Shown here piece by piece: positions 34,388-45,034 of a stretch of 64,000 nucleotides of DNA; within the stretch, counting starts at the first letter, position 1; each line of letters starts with the position of its first letter. The DNA is from Rhipicephalus microplus (Eukaryota > Arthropoda > Arachnida > Ixodida > Ixodidae), in contig NC_134710.1 in the NCBI RefSeq assembly GCF_043290135.1, forward strand, positions 253,303,592 through 253,367,591, given 5' to 3'. Made by a program: the position numbers and the translations under genes. The notes beneath the pieces are model-generated. The model made no database searches. It saw nothing but the letters and a program-made list of their open reading frames with translations, and had not been told where the DNA came from.

Positions 34388-34617
34388 AAAAAGAAAGCGT
34401 TTACAGGTTTAGAAAAAAAACGTGGCACTTTAGTTCGCCTTACCCATCCATGTCTGTGTTTATGGGGGGACGTCATTCCCAATGATGTTGGCCTGATATG
34501 CTGTGCGCTAAATGTCACATATTTTCTATTTCGACTTCACGGTGAAAATTAAGCGAAATCCGGCAAACCGCAATTAGTATTATTTAAACAAACTTTCTTG
34601 AAGTACAGAAGAGTAAG

Positions 34618-34750
34618 AAAAAATTGAACCAGACAAAGAAAGAAATAAAGAAGGAAAGAAAGAAATGGGGAGAACGAAAACAGAAAGGAAAAAAGAAAGA
34701 AAGAAAGAACGGAAGAAATCAAGAAATATCAAACGAAAGAGAGAAATACA
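34618..34750 (+). repeat. (GAAA)n purine-rich tract
   Basis: GAAAGAAA-type units almost free of pyrimidines on the plus strand. The open frame through it is Lys/Glu/Arg only and not a gene. Confidence 0.95.
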
Positions 34751-35874
34751 TAGGGCTTAGCCAGGGGAGATGTGCAGTTGGCAAGTGCTGTAGTGGGGAT
34801 GGGGAAAGACTGTATGTACGAATGAAAATGAGCGAAGAGCAATATAGTTAGACGTCACAGTCATCAAGACAGTGTCATATTATCAAGGTATACTCACGCG
34901 CTGCGGCTAATCCGACTATCATGTGTGCAGCAGGAGCCGGGAAGATTTGGTCGAACAAACATCCGATAGGTCTGGCGCTTACTTAAAAAACCCGTGGCAA
35001 TCCGTGGCCGCTCACCTGTGGATGTGCTGAATAGACGGGGGAAAATCATATTTGAGCTCGTTTGTTTAATTAAAAAATATATTGTGAACAGAAGTAGACA
35101 TTGCAGGATCTTTGATGTTAGGCGCATAATTAGTAGGCCTAAATGACGGGATGGGGAAGACGGAACACGAACAATTAGTGTGCGTGTTCTTTCATGTTCC
35201 ATGCGATCATACACTTTCCACTTTTAAGCCTACATGTGTCGCTCCAACAAGGTCGGAAATCAACCCTTGCTAACACTTAGCATTGTTTTTGTTTTCAAAT
35301 GAGTTGAATTTTAACGCCGAATACTTCACGATCTGTTAAATACTGTGATTTCTAAACAATGTTCCACTTTAAGAAAACTAGAACCTATTGCTTACTCCAT
35401 CTACATCCTCAAAAAGATCTTGAGAAAAGGAACACAATGATAAGCATTTTATGTGATGCTACCGCACCCAATTTTAAACCTACAGCGTATGGCTGTCAAT
35501 ACTTACGCACGGCGTTGCACCTTCCGCTGCAGGGTACCAGTGGGCTCCGCTGGTGCAGTGGGTATGTTGTCGGCGGCTTGTATGAGCTGACTGTGCCATC
35601 CATACACAGTGGTGGTGGCAGAGTCCTGGGTAATCGCTGAATATGACCCCAGTATCGATCAATCATTCGATAAATAAATCAGTCACGCAATCAATCAATC
35701 GCTTGATCGGCAAATATAGTCAGGCAGTTAGTCACAGGACAGTTGGGTATATAAGTGACATTTCACTGCATCATCGCCCCCCCCCCCCTCCAAGATTACC
35801 CTTTTCTTGTTTCCTTGTTTGTCAAATTCGAAAAAAAAAGCTTCGCAATGAATGCAAAAATCTAAATGAAGCGA
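34751..35874. other. Unassigned
   Basis: No gene is seen. ATCAATCA-type words at 35,655-35,705 and a C-run at 35,777-35,790 are the only structure. Confidence 0.4.
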
Positions 35875-36110
35875 GTCCATTGTGGTGAAGCAGCGCTTAA
35901 GGCGCTCGGCTGCTGATTCCAAGATAGTGGGTTCAATCCCGGCCGGGTGGTCACATTTCGATGGAGGCGATCTGGTAGAGGCCATTGTACTGTTGTACTG
36001 TGTGATTTCAGCACAGGGTAAAGAGCACTAGATGGTAGAAATTTCTGGAGCTCTCCCTTACGTCAATTCTCATAATCGCATCGCGGTTTTGGGAATTTAG
36101 ATGCCACATA
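35875..36110 (+). mobile_element. Ruka-related SINE, divergent subfamily
   Basis: The head reads GTGGTGAAGCAGCGCTTAAGG and CTCGGCTGCTGATTCC, then GTGGGTTCAATCCCGG as box B. The body is longer than the main type. GTAAAGAGCACTAGATGGT replaces the GTTAAAGAACC block. It ends CGCATCGCGGTTTTGGGAAT. A gypsy LTR begins nine bases after its last recognisable base. Confidence 0.8.
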
Positions 36111-36118
36111 GGTATTAT

Positions 36119-36280
36119 TGTCTTTAAGGCATTTATTATCCAGTACTCAGCGATAACGCGTAATGGTGACAGTCAGAAAAATGCGTGGACTCCTAGTGCG
36201 AGCAGCGTCCTTTTTGGAGATGACGCACTTTAAGGCCCTCGAGAGTGAAGCCCAATACTAAGTTGCAATGCTTCGCTACA
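36119..36280 (-). repeat. 3' LTR of gypsy element 2
   Basis: In plus orientation it starts TGTCTTTAAGG and ends CTTCGCTACA. It shares AGCGATAA, GACAGTCA, TTTTTGGA and AAGGCCCTCGAGAGTGAA with the other LTR. Confidence 0.85.
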
Positions 36281-36466
36281 ATTACACCGGTTATGACAAG
36301 GGAGCCGCCGGCGCCCTAACAGCTTGTCACTAAGTGGATCAGGTCGGCCTTCAGGTGCTCCTCGTGGACTACGCCGCGCCGTCAGTGGTGCTTGTTTGAA
36401 CATTATTCCATTGGTGAATGACCGATTGACCAGGTAGTTAACCAGAGATGTTCACTCGATGACACG

Positions 36467-37107
36467 CTAGGGGCCTTCATATCTTCGCAGCGGTTTTGAT
36501 GAGAGGCCAGCTAAAGAGGTTTTGGGATCGAGAGTCGTACACTTGCGCTCGCGTGCTTCAGGGAGGAACGTGGGCTCAGAAGTGGCGGAGTGGTCACGAA
36601 TACTCTTCTTCCACTCTTGTTCATTGATCCTTAATTTCTTGGCAAGCTCACGACACATTTGAGCGAGCCTGGCTTTGTCAGAAATGGGGGCGCGTTCAGA
36701 TGGATCCGGCGTGCACGAGAGTATCGTGTCAATGGTGTGTCGTGAGTGCTTTCTGTGCAGTGCGAAGAAGGGTGAAAACCCAGGTGGTATCATGTGGGTG
36801 GTGTTGTAGGCTTACGTGACGAAGGGCAATATAGCATCCCAATTCGTGTGGTCGGTGGCGACGTACATTGAAAAGATTTCGCCGAAGGTGTGGTTGAAGC
36901 GTTCGGCGAGACCATTCATCTGTGGGCGGTAAGAAGTATTTTTGCGGTAAACAGAATGGCACTCTTGAGAACGGCTTCAATGCTTTCCGTCAGAAAGACA
37001 CGGCTTCGATCGCTGAGAAGGTCCTGGGGTGAACCGTGATGTAGTATTATTCGGTGCATCAGATATGAGGCGGCATCGGACACAGTATCCGCAGGGAGGG
37101 TGGCCAT
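36467..37107 (-). pseudogene. pol: Integrase of gypsy element 2
   Basis: Minus-strand motifs across frames: DAASYLMHRIILHHGSPQDL and LLSDRSRVFLTESIEAVL (the second catalytic Asp lies in LLSDRSR), then YRPQMNGLAERFNHTFGEIF with the catalytic Glu, then TNWDAILPFVT, a stop, and AYNTTHMIPPGFSPFFALHR. HTIDTILSCTPDPSE and the GLSSKPLRRYEGP block end the protein. This is the usual gypsy integrase order. Frameshifts and stops are frequent. Confidence 0.9.
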
Positions 37108-38136
37108 TCCGGCGTATCGTGTTAGATGGTCTGCAGCGACGATGGCCTAGCGGTTACCAACCAACGTCGGAGAAAGTGGTCATGTGAAAAGATACCCAAG
37201 CGCTCAAACGGATTGTCAGGACAAGTTAACGGTTGTTTGTTGAAGGTTCACAGCGTTCGCATTCGAGACAGGAGCGAACGAACTAGTGCACGTTGCGGTA
37301 CAACCCTCACCAGACGTAGTATTTTTGAAGGCAGGGGTAAATTTTAGATACTCCAGAGTGCATGAATTGCACATAATAGTTTTAGTACTTACATATTTTT
37401 TTACCGCAGACAGTGAGGTATCACGAACAGCCCCTGCCGTCCAACGGCTATGTAATTGCGTTGGTGCAGAAGGCCGTCACGCATAGTTAAATGCTGAGCT
37501 TGGCGACGCAAGGTGAGAGTGGATGGTCTTGCGGATTAATCAGAGAGCATATCTATCAGCGTTATGGTTCAGTGCTACTTGCGCTGTTTGGTAGTAATGG
37601 TGTCTACATCGACGACAGAAACAGCAATGCAAAATCTGGGGAAGAGGCATTATCCTCAGGCTAAGTAGAGTACGACAAGGTGCCGGCATTTGCATGCCGG
37701 CTGCAGTTGAGGTACAGTACGTGGTTTACATAATCTTGCATGCTAAGAGCTCAGTGGCCGAGATGGCTTAATGATCCTAAATGACGACAGTAAGAAGCGT
37801 ACATAATGGTCGGTGTAAACATCAAACGTGTGACCATGCACATAAGGTCGAAACTTTGTAAGATCCCAAATGATCACTATAGGCACTCTTTTTCTATGAT
37901 GCTGTAATTTGCCTCGGATCTCGTGAGCGTATGGCTCGCGTTATGCCACTACATCATCAGGGAATTCTGGTCACGCTGCGCCAGAACAGCACCAAGGTCT
38001 ACACCGCTGGCATCCTTGTGCACCTCCGTTGTGGACGTATAGGTTCGTAGTGGCGTAGTATGGGTGGATACGTCGAAAATAATGGAGCTTCGCGAACGCG
38101 TCGTCACACTCGAATGACGATAAATTGAGGGGCCTG
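37108..38136 (-). other. Gypsy element 2 interior, not resolved
   Basis: RNase H and the N-terminal integrase zinc finger should lie here, but I cannot recognise them. The sequence is either deleted or too decayed. Confidence 0.5.
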
Positions 38137-38671
38137 CTACTTCAAAGGAGCTTCGTCAGTGGCGATATGATCATGACAAAGTTTCATATGAATCGTCGAA
38201 AAAAAAAACACAGAAACTGCGCAGCTCTTTGACAGACGGGGTTTCTGGAAATTCAGCCCCACCCGAAGCATGGCCGGATCGGGAAGAATTCTGTCGAAGA
38301 ACACAGCGTATCTCAGGGATGTAACTGCCGTCGAAGATGGAGAGAGAGTTCCGGCCCGAAAACAACAATGCCATACAGGTAACACAAGCACATGAGTCAT
38401 TTCAAGTTACGCAAAGCGGTGTTCATTTTGCGCTCACAGGTCGCGGGCTCACTTACGAACGAGATGGCATGGAGAACGTGTACAAACCGTCGGGTGTCAC
38501 AAAGGCTATTTTCAGTCTAGCCTCGTCAGCCATTCGTATTTGCCAGTACACCGAGCGTAAATCGAAGGAAGAAAAGAATTTGGTTTTGTGGAGGTTGTCG
38601 ATTGCGCTGTCGACACGCGGCAAAGGAAAAGCGTCCTTGAGAATGATCCTATTCAGTCGCCGATATTCCAT
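38137..38671 (-). pseudogene. pol: Reverse transcriptase of gypsy element 2
   Basis: The minus strand reads YRRLNRIILKDAFPLPRVD, then LHKTKFFSSFDLRSVYWQI (catalytic motif A with Asp), then KIAFVTPDGLYTFSMPS. Further down a shifted frame gives DRILPDPAMLRVGLNFQKPR and LSKSCAVSVFFFSTIHMKL, the thumb/connection region. The YLDD-type motif C lies in the damaged part between and is not visible. Confidence 0.88.
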
Positions 38672-39205
38672 ACAGAATCACACAGAGCTGTTCTTCTTCA
38701 CAACGAGAACAAAGCCCATAGGCTGCCGGAGGGCAGGATTACGTCACTTCGAAGCATATCGTCTGTATGCTCATTAATTAGCCAACATTCGGCAGGTGAC
38801 ACGTGATATGGACGTTTCCGTAACGGTGACTGGGGCCAAGTGTAGATGCAATGCGCAAAAGCGGACAGGTGACCACGTGAAGGTTGTCCGATAACGGAAG
38901 AAAAGGGAATTTCGCAACAGGCCCAAAAACTGGGATCACTGTACCGACGTAAGATTGTCCGCATTGGAGGGACCAAACACATCAGCAGATGATGGGTCTG
39001 ACGGGGAAACAGTACTGATGGTACCAGAACCGGGGTAGTGCGAGTCATCGGGTACGCCCAGGACTTGCGCGTCGTCGATAGGTATCACTCCACCAAGACA
39101 TTCCCCTCGAACCAACGTAACATTGCACGGGAATGCGTTGGTGAAAAAAGAGCGGTGTATCTTTGAGTGACTTGTACGGTCGCGAAAGGTACAAGGAACG
39201 CTTTT

Positions 39206-39443
39206 CTACTGCCACCATAGTCAGAGGACGAAAAGAGTACCGTTGTGTTGGATAGACTGGGGCATTAAACCTAAACAGCCGTTGGTGAGCTTAGAGGGAC
39301 TGTCGTATCGTATTTGACAAGGTTCCTACTGCCACCATGGTCATAGGACGAAAAGAGTACCGTAGTGTCGGATAGACTGGGGCATTAAACCTAAACAGCC
39401 GTTGGTGAGCTTAGAGGGACTGTCGTATCGTATTTGACAAGGA
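39206..39443. repeat. 120-bp tandem duplication inside gypsy element 2
   Basis: CTACTGCCACCAT starts at 39,206 and again at 39,326. The following 115 bases are repeated with only a handful of changes, so the duplication is much younger than the element. Confidence 0.95.
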
Positions 39444-40199
39444 TCTTGCTCAGTGCCAAGGGACTGTCTACTGTCATCAAGTGTGAGAATGGCGAGAGTT
39501 CAATTTTGTCAAACGCGCAATAAATGACGGCGTCGTGGTGGGAAAGAAATTCATATCCGAGCTTGACGTCGTGGAACATGTAGTAATGATGGCTAACTGG
39601 ACGACATACAGAATGTCCTGAATGCCGACGCGAGCAATGGACACTGCTGTAGAATGAATACTCTGCGAACTAGCGGTATCGAGGGGCATCTGTGAATTGG
39701 TGTCGTGACTTTCCGAAGTAAGCGGCAGTTTGGCATCCATGTCAGATACGTTAGCTCCAGTGTCAATAAGGGCCGATGCTTGAACACAGTACAAAAACAC
39801 GTCAATAACTTTCGACGGATTCTTTCGAGGTCTTTCACAGTTTAACAGCGTCAAAGCCCTTGCCTCGTGAACTGCGACATCTAGATTTCCTGCTCTTGGG
39901 AGGCCGAACTTGGCCATATGGGCGATGGGAATTGAAGTCGTGGAGAAGTGGACGTACGAGGATACACACTGGGTGAGTCGGCGGTGTCATCAATTAGGTG
40001 TGTCGTGGAAGGGATGGCTCATCTGACCAGCGACAGGTGGCGTAACAGGAGGCGGCTCCACGCGGTGGCAATAGCGTGGTACGCGACCGGCGTATCCGTA
40101 GGCAAAGCAAATGGGCTGGTTGTCGGGTGTGTGCAATCGGTTCACCGCGGTAAGTACTTAGGCATGGCAGATTGCATGGTACGTGATCGAAGCTGCTAG
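39391..40199 (-). pseudogene. gag zinc-knuckle remnant and aspartic protease of gypsy element 2
   Basis: Near 40,100 the minus strand has a damaged knuckle (Cys-Phe-Ala...Tyr-Cys-His) close to the 5' LTR. From about 39,790 it reads ASALIDTGANVSDMDAKLP, where the protease active-site Asp-Thr-Gly-Ala is intact. In the next frame DVKLGYEFLSHHDAVIYC represents the strand usually written G-D-F-L. Little of the capsid remains between knuckle and LTR, so gag has been deleted. Confidence 0.85.
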
Positions 40200-40223
40200 G
40201 TATTGAATGGGTGCAGAGCAATA

Positions 40224-40380
40224 TGTTGAGATGTTATTAGCTGGCATCAAGCGATAATGCGTATTAGCGACAGTCACAGCAAGGCAGGGATTCTCAGCGC
40301 GAGCGGTGTCTTTTTGGAAATGAGCCACTCGAAGGCCCTCGAGAGTGAAACCCATTGCTATATTTCAAGGCTTCACTACA
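40224..40380 (-). repeat. 5' LTR of gypsy element 2
   Basis: In plus orientation it starts TGTTGAGATG and ends CTTCACTACA, so TG...CA in both readings. It is followed by TTAT, the second target copy. Confidence 0.88.
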
Positions 40381-40419
40381 TTATATAAATCAAGCGATGA
40401 CGTGATTTCCGCAACGGCC

Positions 40420-41900
40420 TCTACTTGCTAACCGGTTCTTGGAGGATAAAAATTGGAAGTCAACAGCTATATCATTAACGTAAAAAAGCTTCATTTTTTA
40501 AACCCGCATTTTCCCACTTTGTAAAAGAGTGGGGACTGTGCTGTCTCCGATAATATTCAACATCCTTATGAGCTCAATCCCCCACTACCAGGATGTGCAA
40601 GTATATGTGTATGCTGATGACATTGCCTTTTGTGCAGCAAGTATTGACATTGATTTTATATAGAAAAAACTGTAGAGGTGTGTGACTTTGCTAGAAGTAA
40701 TTTAGAGACAATATGCATGTCACTAAATATAAACAAAACAGCAATGTGGATGTTTCCATTAACAGATCCTATCTCAATAACAACTTTTCAAAGGAGAGCC
40801 TATTCGGCAAGTTATGTCGCTTAAACATTTGGGAATGATTTCCACTGATGAATTAAATTCGACTGCTTACATAGAGAATATCGCAGGCAAGGCACAGCGT
40901 GCCTAAGGCATCATTCACAGATTGACAAGCAGAAACTATTGATTACGTAGGGACACTCTGGAGATAATTTACGAAGTTTCCATGCGTCCCGAACTAAAAT
41001 TTGGGTGTGTATTATTTTCAGGTGGCCTTCCTGATTACCTTAAGTCTTTGATCGTCTTGGAGACCGAAGCTGTCTGACAATGTCTAAGGCTTCTCAAGTT
41101 TTTTTGCAAACAATATTAAGCATCAGGAGGCAAGCTTACCAACGTTGCCTTGTTGATTCCGCATCCTAGACACATCTGAACTTTTATAGGTATTTGTTTA
41201 CACGATCAGAATATCAAGTCATCAACGATAAAGACACAATTTTTCTTTTGATTTTGGGACGTTAAACCCCACATATCTATCTATCTAACATTTTTCTTTT
41301 CTTATTAGCCATGGTTTCATACAGCACTAATCATTTTCGTTCAAAAGCAACTAGACAAAACAAACGTGAAAATTCGAGAAGTACCAGCAGCAAATGTGCC
41401 AAGTCAAAATCTTGCCTTAGAATGTACCAAAACTTTGCCTCATAAGCCTAAATTTTATTCATGTAGGGTCCTAAATGAGCCGCTTGCAAGATTATTTTGC
41501 ACACGTGTAAACAAGTAATTTAGTAGGCACTGATGCTTCATTATTGAAAAAGCAGGAATAAACATTTACTCTCCCTCACTTGACTGGTCGTTTTCAGCAA
41601 GACTACGAGACTTCACACCTATTTTTGAAGCTGAACTCTCGGCAATTGTTTTAGCGCAACGTAAGCTATCTTTGAACACACAAACTGTTTTAAGAATTAC
41701 TGAATGTACTTCACTGAACCTCCGTATAAATGAGATGTCTTACAGACATTTCATACACTAGTTCCTCCTCAGTTGAAGCTCCAAAATTTTTATGGGTACC
41801 GGAACATTGCTGATTCGAGTTAAATGAAGTAGACTCCTTAGATTCAGTTGCATTAGCTCGGCCAATACTTCCTGTCCTTCCAGTAGTGGCCAGTTTAACG
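40420..41900 (+). pseudogene. LINE ORF2 relic: reverse transcriptase palm and RNase H
   Basis: The sequence starts in the middle of the palm domain with FLEDKNW, then GTVLSPIIFNILMSSIPHYQ and VYVYADDIAFCAAS, with the catalytic YADD near 40,610. LNINKTAMWMFPLTDPISI follows. Later a frame reads FLWVPEHC and LNEVDSLDSVALARPILPVL. It lines up with WTPGHKG and LLLNEIADSLAKASLSNPI of the better copy at 59.9-61.5 kb, i.e. the last RNase H block. Frames change several times, and the endonuclease part is absent. Confidence 0.85.
41248..41287 (+). mobile_element. SINE 3' stub
   Basis: TTTTGGGACGTTAAACCCCA plus CATATCTATCTATCTA is the last ~35-40 bases of the Ruka-like SINE. Similar AATTTTTCTTTT/CATTTTTCTTTT words flank it, consistent with a target-site duplication of a severely 5'-truncated insertion. 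Confidence 0.7.
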
Positions 41901-41920
41901 GCGATAAATATTAAACACTT

Positions 41921-42157
41921 TGATTGATTTGTGGGGTTTGACGTGTGAAAACCATCATAAGATTATGAGAGATGCCGTAGTGGAGGGCTACGGAAATTTC
42001 GACCACCTAGGGTTCTTTAACGTGCACCCAAAGTAGAGCACACAGGCCTACAACATTTCCACCTCAATTGGAAATGCAGCCGCCACAGCCGAGATTTATC
42101 CCACGACCTGCGGGTCAGCAGCCGAGTACCTTAGCCACTAGACCACCGCGGCGGGGC
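41921..42157 (-). mobile_element. Ruka-like SINE inserted in the LINE relic
   Basis: On the minus strand it runs from GCCCCGCCGCGGTGGTCTAG to a 3' AAATCAATCA tail. Box B is damaged (GTGGGATAAATCTCGG). It separates RNase H from the C-terminal part of the LINE, so it is younger than the LINE. Confidence 0.9.
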
Positions 42158-42179
42158 TAAAATATTTTTTTTTCACACA

Positions 42180-42565
42180 GTGCTGATGTCACGGAAGCAG
42201 TAACACCATAGGCTGAACTTAAACATTTAAAATATCAATGAAAAACTGACTGGTGTCATACTAGACAACTGGAAGTCAGGCTAACGAGATTACAATGTCA
42301 TGACTCCCCTTTAAATTTACATCCACACAGAGCTGGTCTGGTGATATCTCCCCTGTGCAGCTTTTGTTCAGATATGGAATCAATAGAGCAATATTTTTTG
42401 TCATGTTGTCGGTACATATTGTTAAGAAAATGTCTCCTGGTTAATCCTTTCGCTAATCTTAGGCTGCCTCTTCACCATCGACAGTACACTGTTCTTTATT
42501 GCTTCTGTTCTGGGCTACAGCCACAGAAACGCCTTCGATGCCGTTCGCAGTTATGTTCATGAAAC
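42180..42565 (+). pseudogene. LINE ORF2 C-terminus with Cys-His motif
   Basis: The frame reads EVRLTRLQCHDSPLNLHPHR, then AGLVISPLCSFCSDMESIEQ and YFLSCCRY. This corresponds to VTSLNFYLHRSGIL and CIYCNQEETISHLLLHC in the LINE at 60 kb. The Cys pair CSFC is kept. The His of the CX2CX7HX4C motif is replaced by Tyr. Confidence 0.8.
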
Positions 42566-42867
42566 AACATGAATTCGCATCTAAATTTCAATTTGCGTAT
42601 TTGTTATTATAGCACTATAAAGAAATTCAAAGTATCAATTTTATCCGTGTTTGAAATTACTGTAATGTTATTTCTTTATATAGACTGTTTCGCGAGGTGG
42701 GAATGAAAAAAGGAATTATCGCACTCTTTCTGTTTTTGCGTTTGCTTTATCCTCCCTTTGTTACGATTATGTAACACTTCAAATGCTTACAAGTTTATAT
42801 CACCCATTCTCGGCCCATTCCCCTGAGTGGGCAAGAGCCATAGTGCAGACATCATCATGATCTTCTC

Positions 42868-43259
42868 CCCCCCCCCCCCCCCCGTTTGTTAAGATTTATG
42901 GCAATTTCAAACAAATTAAACTATCGTGTTTCGTTTCGAATTCCTGACAGAAGTCAAGGTTGCTTACTATTATCTAGGGTACATTTACATTAGTTATTCG
43001 CAACTGCAACAGCAGTACAGATTTGGTTATATGGATCTCGTTTCAATCATTGGCATATTACTTAGTGGTGGTATCTTGTGCGACGGTGGCGCTGTTCTGT
43101 GCACGATGATATTGTCTTTATTGCAGCAAACATTCACATGGATTCTTTATATAAAACAAATGGCAGATCTCACGTAAAGTGGGAATCGGTGATTTGCGAA
43201 GCATCAATGAGCACTGTTGGTTTGTCACTTTATAATCAGCACAACGTTACGAGGTGAAG
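42868..43259. other. Poly-C run and unassigned spacer
   Basis: About 17 consecutive C occur at 42,868-42,884. The rest is AT-rich, with an 83-codon frame (42,926-43,177) of hydrophobic composition and no partner or motif. I do not call it a gene. Confidence 0.4.
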
Positions 43260-44480
43260 AGAAATGTTGCCGTACATGACTCCCTTGTCATGATCATCAT
43301 GTTTGGGCCGTTTACCTTCGTCATCTTTTCACGTCACGTGATAATATATTTAGTATATTTGGAGCTAGGAAAACGACCATGAGCACCATATGAGCGTGGT
43401 ATGTTGTCAAGTTCTTATATGACACGCGTGTCAGGATTGTCATGTTTGCACCAGTCGTATATTTCATCATCCATTGACGTCATGTAAATCCATATTTGGT
43501 ATATGTGGAGCTAGTGAAACGGCTGCGAGCACCTCGTGAAGTGCTTAATCTATACTCCAATGTAGCGTTGACGCGTGCGCACGCTGGGCACAGCGACTCT
43601 ACGTTAGCTAAACGCGAGCAATTACAGTTTGACGCCAGGTGCGACTAGCGACCGTCGGCGCGGCACGACGGCAACCGGTGCGAAAGGCGACATGCTGCAT
43701 TTCGCGCCGGTGCGTTACCCATACAACGCTGCGTCTCCCTCTTTTCGTGACGGAGAGACGCCTGCGTTTATACGCACATAAACGCAGTGCGGCGCGTGTC
43801 TGCGCGTAGAGGGCAGCACCAGCGCCTGGTGTGGCAACGCCGGCGAACACGCACACTGCGTCACGTCGAAACGTATTGGCGCCCTGACTGTGGCATGTAG
43901 TCATGTTCTCACTTGACACGCGTGTCGTGATTATCATGTTTGAATGTGCCATTTACCTGTGTCGTCTCTTCGCGTCACGTAATGCCGAGTTCGGTACATG
44001 TGAAGCTAAGGAAACGGCCACGAGCGTGTCATGAGCGTGACATGTAGTCATGTTGTTACATGAAAAGCATTTCCTGGTTATCATGTGTCCACCAGTTACA
44101 TACCTTCGTCATCCATTCACGTACTATAATACAAAATTTGGGATATGCGACGCTAATGAAACGGCTGCCAGCGCATCATGAGCGTGGAACGTAGTCGAGT
44201 TGTTACATGACACGCATGTCATGATTCTCATGTTAGGGTCTGTTGCTTGTGTTCGCCATGCATTCATCCCATACCATACAAGTTTTGCAACTTGCCATGC
44301 GAACGAAACCGCCGCAAGAGCTGCAGGACCATGAAATATAAATCATGACATTTATGACATAGACGTCAAGATTTTCATAACATGACAAGTCAAACATGTT
44401 CTTCATACAGTCATGTTATACCATAGCAAGTTTGGTATCGATAACAAACTTGCTATGGTATAAGCCAGGAAAGCTAAAAG
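43260..44480 (+). repeat. Array of ~147-bp tandem units, with a GC-rich insert
   Basis: The unit contains AGCTAG(C/T)GAAACGGC, GAGCGTGGCATGTAGTC, ATGACACGCATGTCATGATT, TCACGTCA and TTTGGTATATGTG. The GAGCTAG-type anchor occurs at 43,361 and 43,508, then at 44,002 and 44,149, each pair 147 apart. The last unit leads into an inverted TATACCATAGCAAGTTTG / CAAACTTGCTATGGTATA stem at about 44,413-44,462 and then a GATA array. Confidence 0.9.
43541..43889. mobile_element. GC-rich insert within a 147-bp unit, possible MITE
   Basis: The unit breaks off after AGCACCTCGTGAAGTG and resumes with GTGGCATGTAGTC. The 350 bases between are CG-rich and unlike the array. CCAAT...GACGC words at the two ends are inverted but imperfect. 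There is no coding frame with motifs. Confidence 0.5.
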
Positions 44481-44490
44481 TCGTAGGCAG

Positions 44491-44501
44491 CTAGATAGAC
44501 C

Positions 44502-44537
<36 letters not shown>

Positions 44538-44611
44538 TATAGATAGATAGATCGATAGATAGATATTCTCAATGTCGCCGAGGTTCACTAAGAATTGCTT
44601 CGCATTTAAAA
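44491..44611 (+). repeat. (GATA)n plus terminal block of the 147-bp repeat family
   Basis: GATA units run to about 44,566. They are followed by AGGTTCACTAAGAATTGC and TTCGCATTTAAAA (44,599-44,611). The same order, with CGAACTTCGCTACAAGGTGC, occurs at 58,285-58,580. Confidence 0.85.
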
Positions 44612-44659
44612 CGCAGAGGCATATAAATTTGCTAGACGTACGTTAAAGACAATATGCAT

Positions 44660-44660
<1 letters not shown>

Positions 44661-44742
<82 letters not shown>
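44661..44742 (+). repeat. (GATA)n microsatellite
   Basis: A pure GATA array followed by TTCGCTTTTAAAAC, a variant of the terminal block. Confidence 0.97.
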
Positions 44743-45034
44743 TCGCTTTTAAAACACTGTCCTTGACATCGAGGTTATTGAGCCAGCACGAACATTTATG
44801 TGCTGTTCACAGGTCTGTATATGTCTAAAGAAGTAAAATGCTTATTCTTTAATACACGCACTTACGTAGTATGGCTTGAGAAATTGAATTGCTGCACAAT
44901 TTTGAAGGAAAACAAGGAAGACAGGAAAGAGTGCAGTTTTTTCTTTTTTTCTTTTTTTATGGCCTTTCAACCGGTCGAGCCGACGCGGTGGATAGTAAGG
45001 AAGCCGTCGGCGTTGTGGGACCATCGGCCTAAAT

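Larger units (their letters stand above)
36119..40380 (-). mobile_element. Ty3/gypsy LTR retrotransposon 2, decayed
   Basis: Both LTRs survive (36,119-36,280 and 40,224-40,380), flanked by TTAT at 36,115-36,118 and 40,381-40,384. On the minus strand the order is gag remnant, protease, reverse transcriptase, integrase. The 4.26-kb length is short for this type. The RNase H part is not recognisable, so internal deletions are likely. Its proteins differ clearly from those of element 1, so it is a separate lineage. Confidence 0.9.
40420..42850 (+). mobile_element. I-group LINE relic, 5' truncated
   Basis: Reverse transcriptase, RNase H and C-terminal Cys motif pieces follow in order on the plus strand, and a 3' end with the family hairpin closes the element near 42,850. 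It is related to the LINE at 59.7-64 kb by motif order and 3' end. Two SINE insertions interrupt it. Confidence 0.85.

Noticed and set aside
43260..44480. CRISPR-like array because of regularly spaced repeats.
   Set aside because: Units are 147 bp, diverged, without short identical repeats separated by unique spacers, in a eukaryotic transposon context.
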